64,000 bases of DNA from CAVUCH01 sp963739995. GTDB taxonomy: Bacteria > Acidobacteriota > Vicinamibacteria > Vicinamibacterales > JAENWD01. A program made the translations under genes and the position numbers. Each line of letters begins with the position of its first letter. Position 1 is the stretch's first letter. Of the stretch, positions 1-9,713 are shown piece after piece. The stretch is from NCBI GenBank assembly GCA_963739995.1, contig CAVUCH010000005.1:248001-312000 (forward strand), given 5' to 3'. A model generated the notes under the pieces. That model did not search any database. It saw nothing but the letters and a program-made list of their open reading frames with translations, and was not told the origin of the DNA.

Positions 1-872
1 AACTGCGCGAGGCGCTGGAGAAGCTGCGCCTCAACGACGCGTCGCTGTTCTTCGAGCCGGAGACGTCCGCGGCGCTCGGCTTTGGCTTCCGCTGCGGATT
101 CCTCGGGCTGCTGCACATGGAGATCGTGCAGGAGCGGCTCGAGCGCGAGTTCGACATGGACCTGGTCACCACGGCTCCAGGCGTGTTGTACCGGGTGACG
201 ACCACCGACGGCGTCGTGCACGAGGTCGACAGCCCCGCCAAGATGCCGGATCCCGCGAGTATCCAGACGCTGGAAGAGCCGGTGATCACGGCGATGATGC
301 TGACTCCTTCCGAGCACGTCGGAGGAATCCTGCAGCTCTGCCAGGACAAGCGTGGGGTCCAGAAGGGCCTCGAGTACCTGGCCTCGGATCGCGTGCTCAT
401 CACCTACGAACTGCCGTTCAACGAGGTCGTGCTGGATTTCTACGATCGGCTGAAGACGCTCTCCCGCGGGTACGCCTCGCTTGACTATCACGTGACCGGG
501 TACTGCGAATCGCCGCTCGTGCGACTCGACATCCTGGTGAACGGCGATCCCATCGATGCGCTCTCGGTCATTGTGCACCGCGACACGGCATACGAACGCG
601 GCAAGGCGCTCGTGACGAAGATGCGGGAGCTGATCCCGCGCCAGATGTTCGACGTGGCGATCCAGGCGGCGATCGGCAGCCGCATCATCGCGCGCGAGTC
701 GGTGAAGGCGTTGCGCAAGAACGTGCTCGCAAAATGCTACGGTGGCGACATCAGCCGGAAGCGCAAGCTCCTCGAGAAGCAGAAGGAAGGGAAGCGCCGA
801 ATGAAGCGGGTCGGCCAGGTCGACATCCCGCAGGAGGCCTTCCTCGCAGTGCTGAAAGTAGGGCAGGACTGA
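1..872 (+). CDS. lepA: Elongation factor 4 (LepA), C-terminal part
   Basis: This is a translational GTPase that acts on the ribosome and promotes back-translocation or assists initiation and ribosome biogenesis under stress. The reading frame is open from base 3, so the gene enters from outside the window. About 289 codons remain, covering the EF-G-like domain V and the LepA-specific C-terminal domain. The GTPase domain is not present here. The family signature GFGFRCGFLGLLHMEI is visible near the left edge, and the tail carries the basic LepA stretch SRKRKLLEKQKEGKRRMKR. Its stop codon overlaps the start of lepB by one base (TGATG), so the two are translationally coupled. The lepA-lepB order is a common arrangement in bacteria. 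The identity is safe. Confidence 0.97.
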   Translation, partial: LREALEKLRLNDASLFFEPETSAALGFGFRCGFLGLLHMEIVQERLEREFDMDLVTTAPGVLYRVTTTDGVVHEVDSPAKMPDPASIQTLEEPVITAMMLTPSEHVGGILQLCQDKRGVQKGLEYLASDRVLITYELPFNEVVLDFYDRLKTLSRGYASLDYHVTGYCESPLVRLDILVNGDPIDALSVIVHRDTAYERGKALVTKMRELIPRQMFDVAIQAAIGSRIIARESVKALRKNVLAKCYGGDISRKRKLLEKQKEGKRRMKRVGQVDIPQEAFLAVLKVGQD

Positions 873-1570
873 TGGCAGCGACGCTCAAGAAATCGACAGG
901 GCGGGAATACTTCGAGTCGATCGTGATCGCGGTGATCCTCGCGCTCTTCATTCGGACGTTCGCCGTGCAGGCGTTCAAGATTCCGACCGGCTCGATGGAG
1001 AACAACCTGCTGGTGGGCGACCATCTGCTCGTGAATAAGTTCGTGTTCGCACCGACCGCGTCCAGCCTCGAGCAGACGCTGCTGCCGATCGATCCCGTCC
1101 GCCGTGGCGACGTGGTGGTCTTCAAGTATCCCGAAGAGCCCGAGCGTGATTTCATCAAGCGCGTCGTCGGCCTGCCCGGCGAGACGCTGGAGTTGAAACG
1201 CAAGATCGTCTACATCGGTGGGAAGCCGCTGAACGAGCCGTACGTACACTTCCTGGTCCCGCCTACGCCGGAAAGCCAGGAGGTGGCGAGTTATGATGTT
1301 CGTGAACGGTACGGGCCGGTCACCGTGCCTGCCGATCACTACTTTGTAATGGGCGACAATCGCGACAACTCACAGGACAGCCGCTACTGGGGCTTTCTCC
1401 CCCGCACCTACGTCAAGGGCAAGGCTCTGATGGTCTACTGGTCGTACGAGGGGGATCGCGAGGCGTACCAGGAGGAAGGGTTTGGTGCGACGCTGCGGCA
1501 TGCCGCATCGGTGATCACCCACTTCTTCACGCGCACGCGTTGGGACCGGCTGTTCCACCAGATCCGCTGA
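872..1570 (+). CDS. lepB: Signal peptidase I
   Basis: This membrane serine protease removes signal peptides from Sec- and Tat-exported proteins on the outer face of the inner membrane. The protein is 232 residues. One N-terminal membrane segment covers about residues 14-34. The catalytic serine lies in PTGSMENNLLVGD (Ser41), and the lysine of the Ser/Lys dyad is in RDFIKRVVGLPG (Lys96). The box MGDNRDNSQDSRYWG is near residues 160-174. The ATG at 872 was chosen because it overlaps the lepA stop by one base and gives the normal short cytoplasmic end; an in-frame upstream start would add an arginine-rich extension inside lepA. The C-terminal 50 residues are slightly longer than in minimal enzymes. 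Confidence 0.96.
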   Translation: MAATLKKSTGREYFESIVIAVILALFIRTFAVQAFKIPTGSMENNLLVGDHLLVNKFVFAPTASSLEQTLLPIDPVRRGDVVVFKYPEEPERDFIKRVVGLPGETLELKRKIVYIGGKPLNEPYVHFLVPPTPESQEVASYDVRERYGPVTVPADHYFVMGDNRDNSQDSRYWGFLPRTYVKGKALMVYWSYEGDREAYQEEGFGATLRHAASVITHFFTRTRWDRLFHQIR

Positions 1571-1589
1571 TCGCATTCGACAGTGTCCG

Positions 1590-2216
1590 CTACGCCGTCC
1601 CGAGCGCCTGGCGGGCCTCGGCGAGCGCGACGTCCATCGCACGCGCGAGCCGCTGCACTTCGGCTTCCGCGCCAGCGGAAAATCCCGCGTCCTGCAGTGC
1701 CCCGAGGTTGATCGCCGCGTTCGAGGCCGCGCCCTTCATCCCCGCATGAAGCAACTCGAAGGCCACGCCCGTGTCACTCGCGGCCGACGGATTGCCCGAG
1801 CGCGCCACCGTGATCCCTTCGCGCACGGCCGCATGGCACGCACGCATCACGTCAATCGGTACTTCCGTGGCGCCGTGGAGCGCGGCCTGGATGGCAGCGG
1901 TGCGCACCTCCTTGTCCTGTTCGCTCGCCTTCGGCAGGCGATACGCGCGCACGACGTCGTCGTACGCGTCGCTGTCCTGGTCGACCAGGTGCGCGAGGTG
2001 GTCGCGGCTGTGCCGCAGCTCCCGGAGTACGTCGTCGAGCGCCGCGCGGTCGGCGTCCGTGCCGCTGCGCGTCCTGGGCAGCGCGGCAACCATCATGAGC
2101 AGCGAGGCGCCGAGCGCGCCCGCCAGTGCGGCCGCCGATCCGCCACCGGGCGTGGGAGCCGGGGCGGCAAACGATTCGAGCAGATCGGTGACGGATAGTT
2201 CGGTCAGCTTCGACAT
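1590..2216 (-). CDS. fchA: Formiminotetrahydrofolate cyclodeaminase-like protein
   Basis: This enzyme family releases ammonia from 5-formimino-tetrahydrofolate to give 5,10-methenyl-tetrahydrofolate, linking histidine breakdown to the one-carbon pool. The protein is 208 residues, the normal length for the free-standing cyclodeaminase. It begins with the family hallmark APAPTPGGGSAAALAGALGA (about residues 17-36) and ends with helical Ala-rich segments such as GAASNAAINLGAL. The start at 2216 gives MSKLTELSVTDLLESFAA, the usual N-terminus. It lies directly downstream of hutI on the same strand, which fits a histidine degradation role, although hutH and hutU are not in the window. The next gene, lepB, converges on it with only 19 bases between the stops. 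Confidence 0.9.
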   Translation of the reverse strand: MSKLTELSVTDLLESFAAPAPTPGGGSAAALAGALGASLLMMVAALPRTRSGTDADRAALDDVLRELRHSRDHLAHLVDQDSDAYDDVVRAYRLPKASEQDKEVRTAAIQAALHGATEVPIDVMRACHAAVREGITVARSGNPSAASDTGVAFELLHAGMKGAASNAAINLGALQDAGFSAGAEAEVQRLARAMDVALAEARQALGTA

Positions 2217-2274
2217 GGCGAGGGTCTCCTTTGAACGCAGCACGGCGAGTGCGGCACCCCGCGTCAGACGTCCG

Positions 2275-3531
2275 TCATGAGTCGAAAGCGTGCACAACGC
2301 GCCCGCGCTTGATGACCGTTCGGATTGCCGCGGCCCCGGGGCGTAGGAGCTCGACCGCGCAGCCGTTCACGACGACGGCATCCATCTGCTTGCCGGGTTC
2401 GAGGCTCCCGACGCGATCTTCACGGTTCACCGAGCATGCGGCGTTGATCGTGGCAGCAACGAGGGCTTCTTCGAGGGTCAGGCCCATTCCGAAGCACGCC
2501 AGCGCCATGACGAAGGGCATGGAGGGCGTGAAGCCGCCGCCAGGGTTGACGTCGGTCCCGAGCGCGACCGCTACACCTTCGTCAATCAGCATGCGCGCGG
2601 GCGCGAAGCGGCCCAGCTTCAAATAGAAGGCAGCGCCCGGCAGCAGTGTGGCGACCGTGCCGGCCCGTGCCATCGCCCGGGCGGCGTTGCGGTCGACGAA
2701 GATCAGGTGATCGGCCGATCGTGCGCCCAGCTCCGCGGCCAGCCTGGCGCCGCCACTCGGTCCGAGCTCATCGGCGTGGAGGCGCGGCTGAAGCCCGGCG
2801 GCGCGCCCCGCCACGAGGATGTCGCGCGACTCCTCGACCGTGAACACGCCATCTTCGCAGAACACGTCACACCACTCGGCCAGCCCCTCGGCGACGACGC
2901 CAGGGATCATTTCCTCGACGATCAGCCGCACGTAATCGCTTCGCCTGCCCCGGTACTCAGGCGGCATCTCGTGAGCGCCCATGAATGTCGGCACGAGATC
3001 GATTGGCCCCTCACCGGACAGCCGCCGGATTGCTCGCAGCAGCTTGAGCTCGCTCGCGGTCGTGAGGCCGTACCCGCTCTTCACCTCGCAGGTCGTCGTG
3101 CCGCACCGGAGCATCTCCGCGAGTCGCACCCGTGCGCTCGCGGCGAGCAGCTCCTCGCTGCAGTCCCGCGTCGCCCGCACGGTCTGGAGGATTCCGCCCC
3201 CTTGTGCCGCGATGCCGGCGTAGGTGGCACCCGCAAGCCGCTGACGCAGCTCGTTCCGGCGGTCGCCGGCATAGATCAGGTGGGTGTGCGCATCGACGAA
3301 GCCGGGCACGACTGTGCATCCGCGTGCATCCACGACGGTGCAAGCCGCAGCGGGCTCGACGTCGCGAGCACACGCGTCGGCCGGCCCGGCGAACACGATG
3401 ACACCCTCCAGCGAGGCGACGGCGGCGTTCGCGATAGACCGCGCATTCGCCTGGTCGACCCCGCGTCTGGGCGCCGGACCGGCACAAGTGATCACCTCGA
3501 GGGCGTTGGTGACGATGCAGTCGGCGAGCAT
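2275..3531 (-). CDS. hutI: Imidazolonepropionase
   Basis: This metal-dependent hydrolase opens 4-imidazolone-5-propanoate to N-formimino-L-glutamate, the third step of histidine degradation. The protein is 418 residues, normal for HutI. The amidohydrolase metal site begins with VDAHTHLIYAGDR (His82 and His84). A further metal histidine lies in LHADELG, and the late catalytic aspartate region reads ALGTDVNPGG. The C-terminal composite domain ends with the usual EPGKQMDAVV stretch. It is followed on the same strand by the cyclodeaminase gene, so the formimino group released from its product chain can be passed to folate. No histidine ammonia-lyase or urocanase lies nearby; if the pathway is complete, those genes are elsewhere. 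Confidence 0.95.
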   Translation of the reverse strand: MLADCIVTNALEVITCAGPAPRRGVDQANARSIANAAVASLEGVIVFAGPADACARDVEPAAACTVVDARGCTVVPGFVDAHTHLIYAGDRRNELRQRLAGATYAGIAAQGGGILQTVRATRDCSEELLAASARVRLAEMLRCGTTTCEVKSGYGLTTASELKLLRAIRRLSGEGPIDLVPTFMGAHEMPPEYRGRRSDYVRLIVEEMIPGVVAEGLAEWCDVFCEDGVFTVEESRDILVAGRAAGLQPRLHADELGPSGGARLAAELGARSADHLIFVDRNAARAMARAGTVATLLPGAAFYLKLGRFAPARMLIDEGVAVALGTDVNPGGGFTPSMPFVMALACFGMGLTLEEALVAATINAACSVNREDRVGSLEPGKQMDAVVVNGCAVELLRPGAAAIRTVIKRGRVVHAFDS

Positions 3532-3608
3532 GCAGTGGCGAGCCAGGATGCCGGCCGGATCCAGTGGTGTCCGGGCGGACGACCGTGGGACGTGGCGTGA
3601 TTATGCCG

Positions 3609-3908
3609 CTATTCGTCGAGGAGTGCGGCAAGTCGCGCGGCGAGCGTTGCAGGCGTGACGGCCGTGAATTCAACGCGCTTCGTCCGGCTGCGCTGACCGG
3701 CAGCGATGGAGATGGCGCGTCGGGGGAGGCCGAAGGCGTCGGAGAGAGCAGCGACCAGGGCCTCATTCGCCGCCCCATCGATTGGCGCCGCGGCGAGCTT
3801 CACCACCAGCTGCCCGTCACGGATGCCAACGATCGCGGTGCGACCCGCGCGTGGGGTGACGCGGAGGTGGCAGCCGGAACCGTCGGAGGTTGGGAAAAAG
3901 GGGGACAC
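3609..3908 (-). CDS. DUF167 (YggU-type) protein
   Basis: This is a small conserved protein of about 99 residues with no established biochemical role. It matches the DUF167 fold family through the core HLRVTPRAGRTAIVG followed by LAAAPIDGAANEALVAAL and the closing block GQRSRTKRVEF. I place the start at the GTG at 3908. The open frame continues upstream, but the extra residues are Cys-rich and unlike the family, and they are encoded by the repeat region between this gene and divIVA. The gene sits in the yggS-divIVA-DUF167 order that is common in many bacteria, where yggT often stands between; yggT is missing here. The function remains unknown. Confidence 0.8.
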   Translation of the reverse strand: MSPFFPTSDGSGCHLRVTPRAGRTAIVGIRDGQLVVKLAAAPIDGAANEALVAALSDAFGLPRRAISIAAGQRSRTKRVEFTAVTPATLAARLAALLDE

Positions 3909-4073
3909 GAACAATGCACATTGCAGAGGCACAATGTAGAACACAGTGCAGCACGCGGGGCGGGCTTGACAAGCTAAGCGAGGGTCAACCGTCGCGCGTG
4001 CTGTGGCCACGCGGGTATCGCCGGCCGGCGCCGCTGCGGGTCATGCATTGGTGCATCGTGCATCGTGAATTTG
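3909..4073. repeat. Inverted array of degenerate heptamers (ACRATGC type)
   Basis: The gap between divIVA and the DUF167 gene holds two arms of imperfect 7-base units. The left arm begins at 3911 and reads ACAATGC, ACATTGC and then degraded units to about 3952. The right arm spans about 4043-4073 and reads, on the minus strand, CACGATG, CACGATG, CACCAATG. The two arms are therefore in opposite orientation and could fold back on each other, separated by about 90 bases. The arrangement resembles two other heptamer arrays around the NUDIX gene. The right arm ends directly at the divIVA stop codon. The function is unknown. Confidence 0.55.
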
Positions 4074-4522
4074 TCAGGTCCCGAGCCTGACTTGTTCGAG
4101 TGTGGCTTGCAGCGCGGCAACCGCGGACGCCATACCAGCCGCCACCTGCTCGCGCCGGGTGCGCAATGCGGCAAGCTCACGCTCCATCGCCTGGAGGCTC
4201 GGCGCTGCCCCTTGCACCAGGTCGGCGGCTCGCGCCTGGGCATCCCCGATGATGCGCTGCGATTCCTGCTCGGCGGTCAGCCGGATCTCGTCTGCGAGCT
4301 TCTGCGCGGTCATCAGTGTGGCGCGGAGATTCCGCTCCTGCTCCCGACGCTCTTCAACAAGGGCCTGTGTGCGGCCGAGATCGTCTCGCAGGCGATCTGC
4401 TTCACGCAGAAGTTCCTCGTAGCTGACGGCGAACGACGCGGCGAATTCCGACACTTCCTTGCGATCGAACCCGCGTAGGGAAGTCTTGAACTGCTGCGTG
4501 GGCAAATCGAGAGGCGTGACAG

Positions 4523-4526
<4 letters not shown>
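4074..4526 (-). CDS. DivIVA-domain coiled-coil protein
   Basis: This is a 150-residue cytoplasmic coiled-coil protein. The N-terminal block MTVTPLDLPTQQFKTSLRG with FDRKEVSEF immediately after it is the DivIVA/Wag31-type membrane-curvature domain. The rest is a long amphipathic helix rich in Glu, Arg, Gln and Ala. DivIVA proteins mark poles and division sites in Gram-positive bacteria; diderm homologues in a yggS-linked position are less studied, so the role here is inference. Its ATG overlaps the yggS stop by four bases (ATGA), showing translational coupling. The protein is shorter than Bacillus DivIVA and close to the length of diderm homologues. Confidence 0.85.
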
Positions 4527-5244
<718 letters not shown>

Positions 5245-5245
<1 letters not shown>

Positions 5246-6222
5246 TACTTCTTCATCGAGCCGATGAACTGCTTCACTTCCTCCGCGTGTGGGCCGCTCG
5301 GGTCGACGGCGAGGTAGCCTTCGAATGCGGCCAGGGCTTTCGGCATGTCGCCGATGTTCACGTACGACATTCCGAGCCGATAGTGCGCCTCGCCGTGCTT
5401 CGGGTCGGCCTTGGTGGCCGCCTCGAACTTGTCTTTGGCCTCCGCGTACTTCTGCTGGTTCCAGAGGATGACGCCCTGGTTGTAGAGGGCTCCTGCGTTG
5501 CCGCCCCCGCCCGCGGCCGCTGCGCCGGCGGCGCCGCCGGCACCCTGCGACAGCTCCGCCGCCTTGTTGCTGGCCGCGAGCGCCTCATCGAGCTTCTTCT
5601 GCATGTTGTACACGTTGGCGAGGGCATTCCACGCTTCGGCGTAATCCGGCTTGATCTCGGTGGCCTTCTTGTACGCAGTCTCCGAGTTCGCGTAGTCCTT
5701 CTTCTGGAAGTAGGCGTATCCGATGTTGTAGTAGCAGTCGTGGCAGTTCGGCGCGATCGTCGCCGCCTTCTGGAAAGCGGAGACGGCCTCATCCCAGTTC
5801 TGCGCCTTGCTGGCCGCCACACCCGCATCGAACGCGGTCTGCAGTTCCGCCAGCTTCTTCTGCTGTTCCTGCGCGGTATTGGCCGCGCCCGCGCTCAGCT
5901 GCAGGTCCAGCACTGCCGGATCGCCGAGACCCACGCGGAAGTTGTCAGCCACCGCGACCTTGCCGTCTTTCTCGGCCGACACCTTGTACTCGCCGGGGTA
6001 AAGGCCGATCTGAATGAACTCCCCCTTCTTGTTGGTCTTGACCGTGAGCTTCCGGGTGACGCCCTTTGACTCGATGAGCACCGTCGCGCCTTCGACCGGT
6101 TTGCCGGCGGTGTCGGTCACCTTGCCACGCAGTCCCCCCGTCTGAGCCGCCGCGGGTACCGCCAGCATCATCATCACGAAAAGCCCGAGCACGCCGACGC
6201 ACAGGCGGCTGAGTCTCACCAT
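5245..6222 (-). CDS. Exported carboxypeptidase-regulatory-like and TPR protein
   Basis: This is a 325-residue exported protein of unknown precise role. A signal peptide covers about residues 1-27 (LGLFVMMMLAVPAAAQ). It is followed by a carboxypeptidase-regulatory-like beta-sandwich (about 28-110, with LRGKVTDTAGKPVEGATV) and then by four or five tetratricopeptide repeats to the end. A Gly/Ala-rich linker interrupts the TPR block near residue 240. This domain order is frequent in Acidobacteriota and probably mediates protein interaction in the periplasm. The ATG at 6222 is preceded by a strong GGAGGA ribosome site, and the longer open frame upstream lacks one. It is the first gene before yggS and divIVA and is coupled to yggS. 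Confidence 0.8.
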
Positions 6223-6326
6223 GTGTGTATCCTCCGAATGAGCAGACCAAATCGTCAAAACACTCCTAGTTTACTCCCAAAAATCGCTCGTCCACGATTC
6301 CGCGCCGGCATCCGCTCAGGCGTCGG

Positions 6327-8357
6327 TCACGGCTCGAAGAATCGCGCGATATCGGCCCGGTCCGCCGTGACCGGCGCGCCAGGGAGCGAGTCCAGAAAGC
6401 GGCGCCCGTACCCCATCGTGCGCAGGCGGGGGTCCAGCACGGCGAGAACCCCGCGGTCGAGCCGGTGGCGGAGGAGCCGGCCCAGCCCCTGCTGCAGGGT
6501 GAGGATCGCGAGCGGCACCTGATACTCGGCGAACGGATCGCCGCCGCGCGCGTCGATCGCCTCGAGGCGTGCGGCGATGATTGGATCGCCGGGCGACGCA
6601 AACGGCAGCTTGTCCACGATCACGCAGCTCAGCGCCTCCCCCATGACATCGACCCCCTGCCAGAAGCTCGAGGTGCCGAGCAGCACGGCGTGCGGCGTCT
6701 CGCGGAAGCGCGTGAGCAGCAGCGACCGCGGCGCCGTGCCCTGCACTAGAATCGGGTACTCGAGTCCGTCCTCCACGATGGGCTGGACGAGTCGCAGCAT
6801 CGCATAGCTCGTGAAGAGGACGAACGCCCGCCCCCGCGTCCGCTCGAGAATGGCCACGATCTCACGCGCCGCCGCCTCACCAAAGGCCGGCAGCTTCGGA
6901 TGCGGCATGCGGCGCGGCAGGTACAGGATCGCTTGCCGCGCGTAATCGAACTCGGAAGGCAGGCGCAGCTCGCGTGCCCGGGTCACGCCAAGCCGCCCCC
7001 GCATGTATTCGAACGATCCCGCAACGCTCAGGGTGGCGGACGTCAACACGGTGGAGGCGCGCCGATCGAGCACTGACTCCCGCACCATCTGTGACACGTC
7101 GATCGGCGCCGCCCGCAGGAACACACCACGCCCGCGCACTTCGAGGAAGTAGACGTAGTCAGCGTCGGCGGCGCGCAGCAGGAAGCGGAGGTCCCCCCGC
7201 AGCTGCTTTGCGCGGCGTGCCAGTGCGAGCAGTTCCTCGGCTGGCGCACCCTGCACCATGGGCTCCCCGCCCTCACCTGACTGCTGGTGGACCAGCAGAA
7301 GCGTGCCCTCGAGGCCGTCGAGCGTCCCCACCAGGTCGGCGCCCATCTCGCCGACGGTTTCCAGGGTATCGATGGTCAGGCGAACCCGCTCTTCCCGTGT
7401 GGTGCGGGAGGCCTCGAGCGCGGTGAAGAACCGCCGGGCGTGGCGCCGCAGGTGCTCGGTGCCGTCCAGCACCGCCCCGCGCTGCGGCTGCGGCAGCACG
7501 CGCGCCGACCAGCGCTCGATGTCGCCCGCCAGATCATCCACACCCCAGCTGCTCACAGCGACCCCGAAGTACTGCGTGGCCACGTCTTCGAGCTGGTGCG
7601 CTTCGTCGAGCACGGCGTGCTGGCAATCGGGGATCACCTCGCCGTACGCGTGATGGCGTAACGCCGCGTCGGCGAACAGCAGGTGATGGTTGACGATCAC
7701 CACGTCCGACTCCTCGGCGCGCTGGCGCATGCGGGTGACGAAGCACTCGTCGTAGCGCGGGCAGTCTCCTCCGAGGCAGTTCTCCGCACTCGCCGCCACA
7801 TCGTTCCAGAGGGGGAGGTTCTCGGGCAGGTCCGCAATCTCGGCGCGGTCGCCCGTCTCCGTGCGTGCGGACCACGCGTCGATGATGGTGAGGAACATCC
7901 GCGCGTCGTGATCCGCCGCAAACCCGGGCAGCGACATGGCCACGCCCGACACCGCGGCCTCGTCGCGGAGAGCCTCGAAGCGGTGCAGGCAAAGGTAGTT
8001 CGCACGTCCCTTCATGCAGGTGGCCTTGAAGGGCACGCCGAGTGCCTGCTCGAGCACCGGGAGATCCTTGAAGTAGATCTGTTCCTGAAGATTCTTGGTG
8101 CCCGTCGACACGAGGACGCGCTCGCCCTTGAGAATCGCCGGCACGAGGTACGCGAGCGTCTTGCCCGTGCCCGTGCCTGCCTCGACGAGCAGCACGCCGC
8201 CCTCCGCGAGGGTAGCCGCCACCGCTGCGGCCATCTCGCGCTGACTCTCGCGCGGTTCGAAGCCGTCGATTGCCGACGCGATGGCGCCACCGGGCGCGAA
8301 CGCCCGGTCAACGCTCGCGGCCAGCGATGCGACCGGTGTCCCTGGATCGGGCGTCAC
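6327..8357 (-). CDS. dinG: DinG/XPD-type iron-sulfur DNA helicase
   Basis: This ATP-dependent 5'-to-3' helicase of superfamily 2 probably resolves R-loops and forked DNA during repair. The protein is 676 residues. Walker A is AGTGTGKT (60-67) and the DEAH box is at 251-254. Four cysteines suited to a [4Fe-4S] cluster are Cys123, Cys194, Cys199 and Cys205, almost the same numbering as in E. coli DinG. The C-terminal helicase motifs include SSFWQGVD and QGLGRLLRH. No N-terminal exonuclease domain is fused, unlike Gram-positive DinG. It lies just downstream of glyA on the same strand. YoaA is a close alternative name because the two share the fold. Confidence 0.9.
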   Translation of the reverse strand: MTPDPGTPVASLAASVDRAFAPGGAIASAIDGFEPRESQREMAAAVAATLAEGGVLLVEAGTGTGKTLAYLVPAILKGERVLVSTGTKNLQEQIYFKDLPVLEQALGVPFKATCMKGRANYLCLHRFEALRDEAAVSGVAMSLPGFAADHDARMFLTIIDAWSARTETGDRAEIADLPENLPLWNDVAASAENCLGGDCPRYDECFVTRMRQRAEESDVVIVNHHLLFADAALRHHAYGEVIPDCQHAVLDEAHQLEDVATQYFGVAVSSWGVDDLAGDIERWSARVLPQPQRGAVLDGTEHLRRHARRFFTALEASRTTREERVRLTIDTLETVGEMGADLVGTLDGLEGTLLLVHQQSGEGGEPMVQGAPAEELLALARRAKQLRGDLRFLLRAADADYVYFLEVRGRGVFLRAAPIDVSQMVRESVLDRRASTVLTSATLSVAGSFEYMRGRLGVTRARELRLPSEFDYARQAILYLPRRMPHPKLPAFGEAAAREIVAILERTRGRAFVLFTSYAMLRLVQPIVEDGLEYPILVQGTAPRSLLLTRFRETPHAVLLGTSSFWQGVDVMGEALSCVIVDKLPFASPGDPIIAARLEAIDARGGDPFAEYQVPLAILTLQQGLGRLLRHRLDRGVLAVLDPRLRTMGYGRRFLDSLPGAPVTADRADIARFFEP

Positions 8358-8389
8358 GGTGAAACGCGTGGGTCGCCCCCTGTGTGGAG

Positions 8390-9670
8390 CTACATCCGTT
8401 CCGCGTAGAGGGGAAACTTCAGGCAGAGCGCCTCGACATCCTGTTTGACTGCGGCAAGCGCGCTCTCGTCATCCACGTGCGACAACGCACGGATGATGAG
8501 CTCCCCGACCTCGTCCATCGCGGCCTCGCCCATCCCGCGCGTCGTGACCGCCGGCGTGCCGATCCGGACACCACTGGCGACCATGGGCGGGTTCTTGTCG
8601 AAGGGGATCGCGTTCTTGTTGACGGTAATCCCCGCCTTCCCGAGTGTGGCCTCGGCGACCTTCCCCGTGAAGCCGCGCGAGAATACGTCCACCAGCATCA
8701 GGTGATTGTCGGTGCCGCCGCTGACCAGGCGGAAACCGCCGCCGGCGAGCTTCGCCGCAAGCCGGCTCGCGTTGGACACGACCTCCCGTTGGTACCCGGC
8801 GAATGACGGCTCGGCCGCTTCCTTGAAGCACACTGCCTTGGCGGCCACGATGTGCACGAGAGGCCCGCCCTGCACGCCCGGAAACAGTGCGCGATCGATG
8901 TCCTTCGCATACCGCTCGCGACAGAGCACCAGCCCCGCCCGCGGACCACGCAGGGTCTTGTGTGTGGTCGTGGTCACGAAATCCGAGTACGGCACCGGGT
9001 TGGGGTGGACGCCGGCGGCGACGAGCCCCGCGATGTGCGCCATGTCGGTCATCAGCAGTGCGCCGGATTCATCGGCGACTTCACGGAACCGCTTGAAGTC
9101 GAGAAACCGCGGGTATGCACTCGCCCCGGCGATGATCAGCTTCGGCTTGTGCTCGCGGGCCAGACGCGCGAGCTCGTCATAATCGATGCGCTCATCGTCT
9201 TGCCGCACCCCGTACGGCACGATGTTGAAGTACTTACCCGAGAAGTTCAGGGGATGACCGTGCGTGAGGTGCCCGCCATGGGCGAGGTTCATCCCCAGGA
9301 TGGTGTCGCCGGGCTTGAGCATCGCGACGAACACCGTCATGTTCGCCTGCGCGCCCGAGTGCGGTTGCACGTTGGCGTGCTCGGCCCCGAAGAGCGCCTT
9401 TGCGCGGGCAATCGCAAGCGATTCGACGATGTCGACCTGTTCGCAGCCGCCGTAATAGCGGCGTCCCGGGTAGCCTTCGGCGTACTTGTTGGTGAATACC
9501 GAGCCAGCCGCCTCGAGCACTGCGGTGCTGACGAAATTTTCCGAGGCGATCAGTTCCAGCCCTTCAGCCTGCCGTAAGGTTTCCTTCGCGATGGCCCGCG
9601 CAATGTCGGGATCGCTGTCGGCAAGGCTGCGCTGCATGAGGGGCGGCGTTGAGGTGGCGTGTGCGCTCAT
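8390..9670 (-). CDS. glyA: Serine hydroxymethyltransferase
   Basis: This PLP enzyme interconverts serine and glycine with tetrahydrofolate and supplies the cell's main one-carbon units. The protein is 426 residues, close to the family norm. Visible hallmarks are ELIASENFVSTAVLEAAGS, EGYPGRRYYGGCEQVD, and the PLP-lysine block VTTTTHKTLRGPRAGL near residue 236. The ATG at 9670 gives MSAHATSTPPLMQRSLADSD; the longer frame upstream reads into the rpiB spacer and has no family similarity. It lies 43 bases downstream of rpiB and 32 bases upstream of dinG, all on the same strand. No glycine riboswitch is visible in the short upstream gap. Confidence 0.97.
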   Translation of the reverse strand: MSAHATSTPPLMQRSLADSDPDIARAIAKETLRQAEGLELIASENFVSTAVLEAAGSVFTNKYAEGYPGRRYYGGCEQVDIVESLAIARAKALFGAEHANVQPHSGAQANMTVFVAMLKPGDTILGMNLAHGGHLTHGHPLNFSGKYFNIVPYGVRQDDERIDYDELARLAREHKPKLIIAGASAYPRFLDFKRFREVADESGALLMTDMAHIAGLVAAGVHPNPVPYSDFVTTTTHKTLRGPRAGLVLCRERYAKDIDRALFPGVQGGPLVHIVAAKAVCFKEAAEPSFAGYQREVVSNASRLAAKLAGGGFRLVSGGTDNHLMLVDVFSRGFTGKVAEATLGKAGITVNKNAIPFDKNPPMVASGVRIGTPAVTTRGMGEAAMDEVGELIIRALSHVDDESALAAVKQDVEALCLKFPLYAERM

Positions 9671-9713
9671 CGGGAATGCTCCGGTGTCCACCGGCCGCGG
9701 CCGGGTGCGGCGA

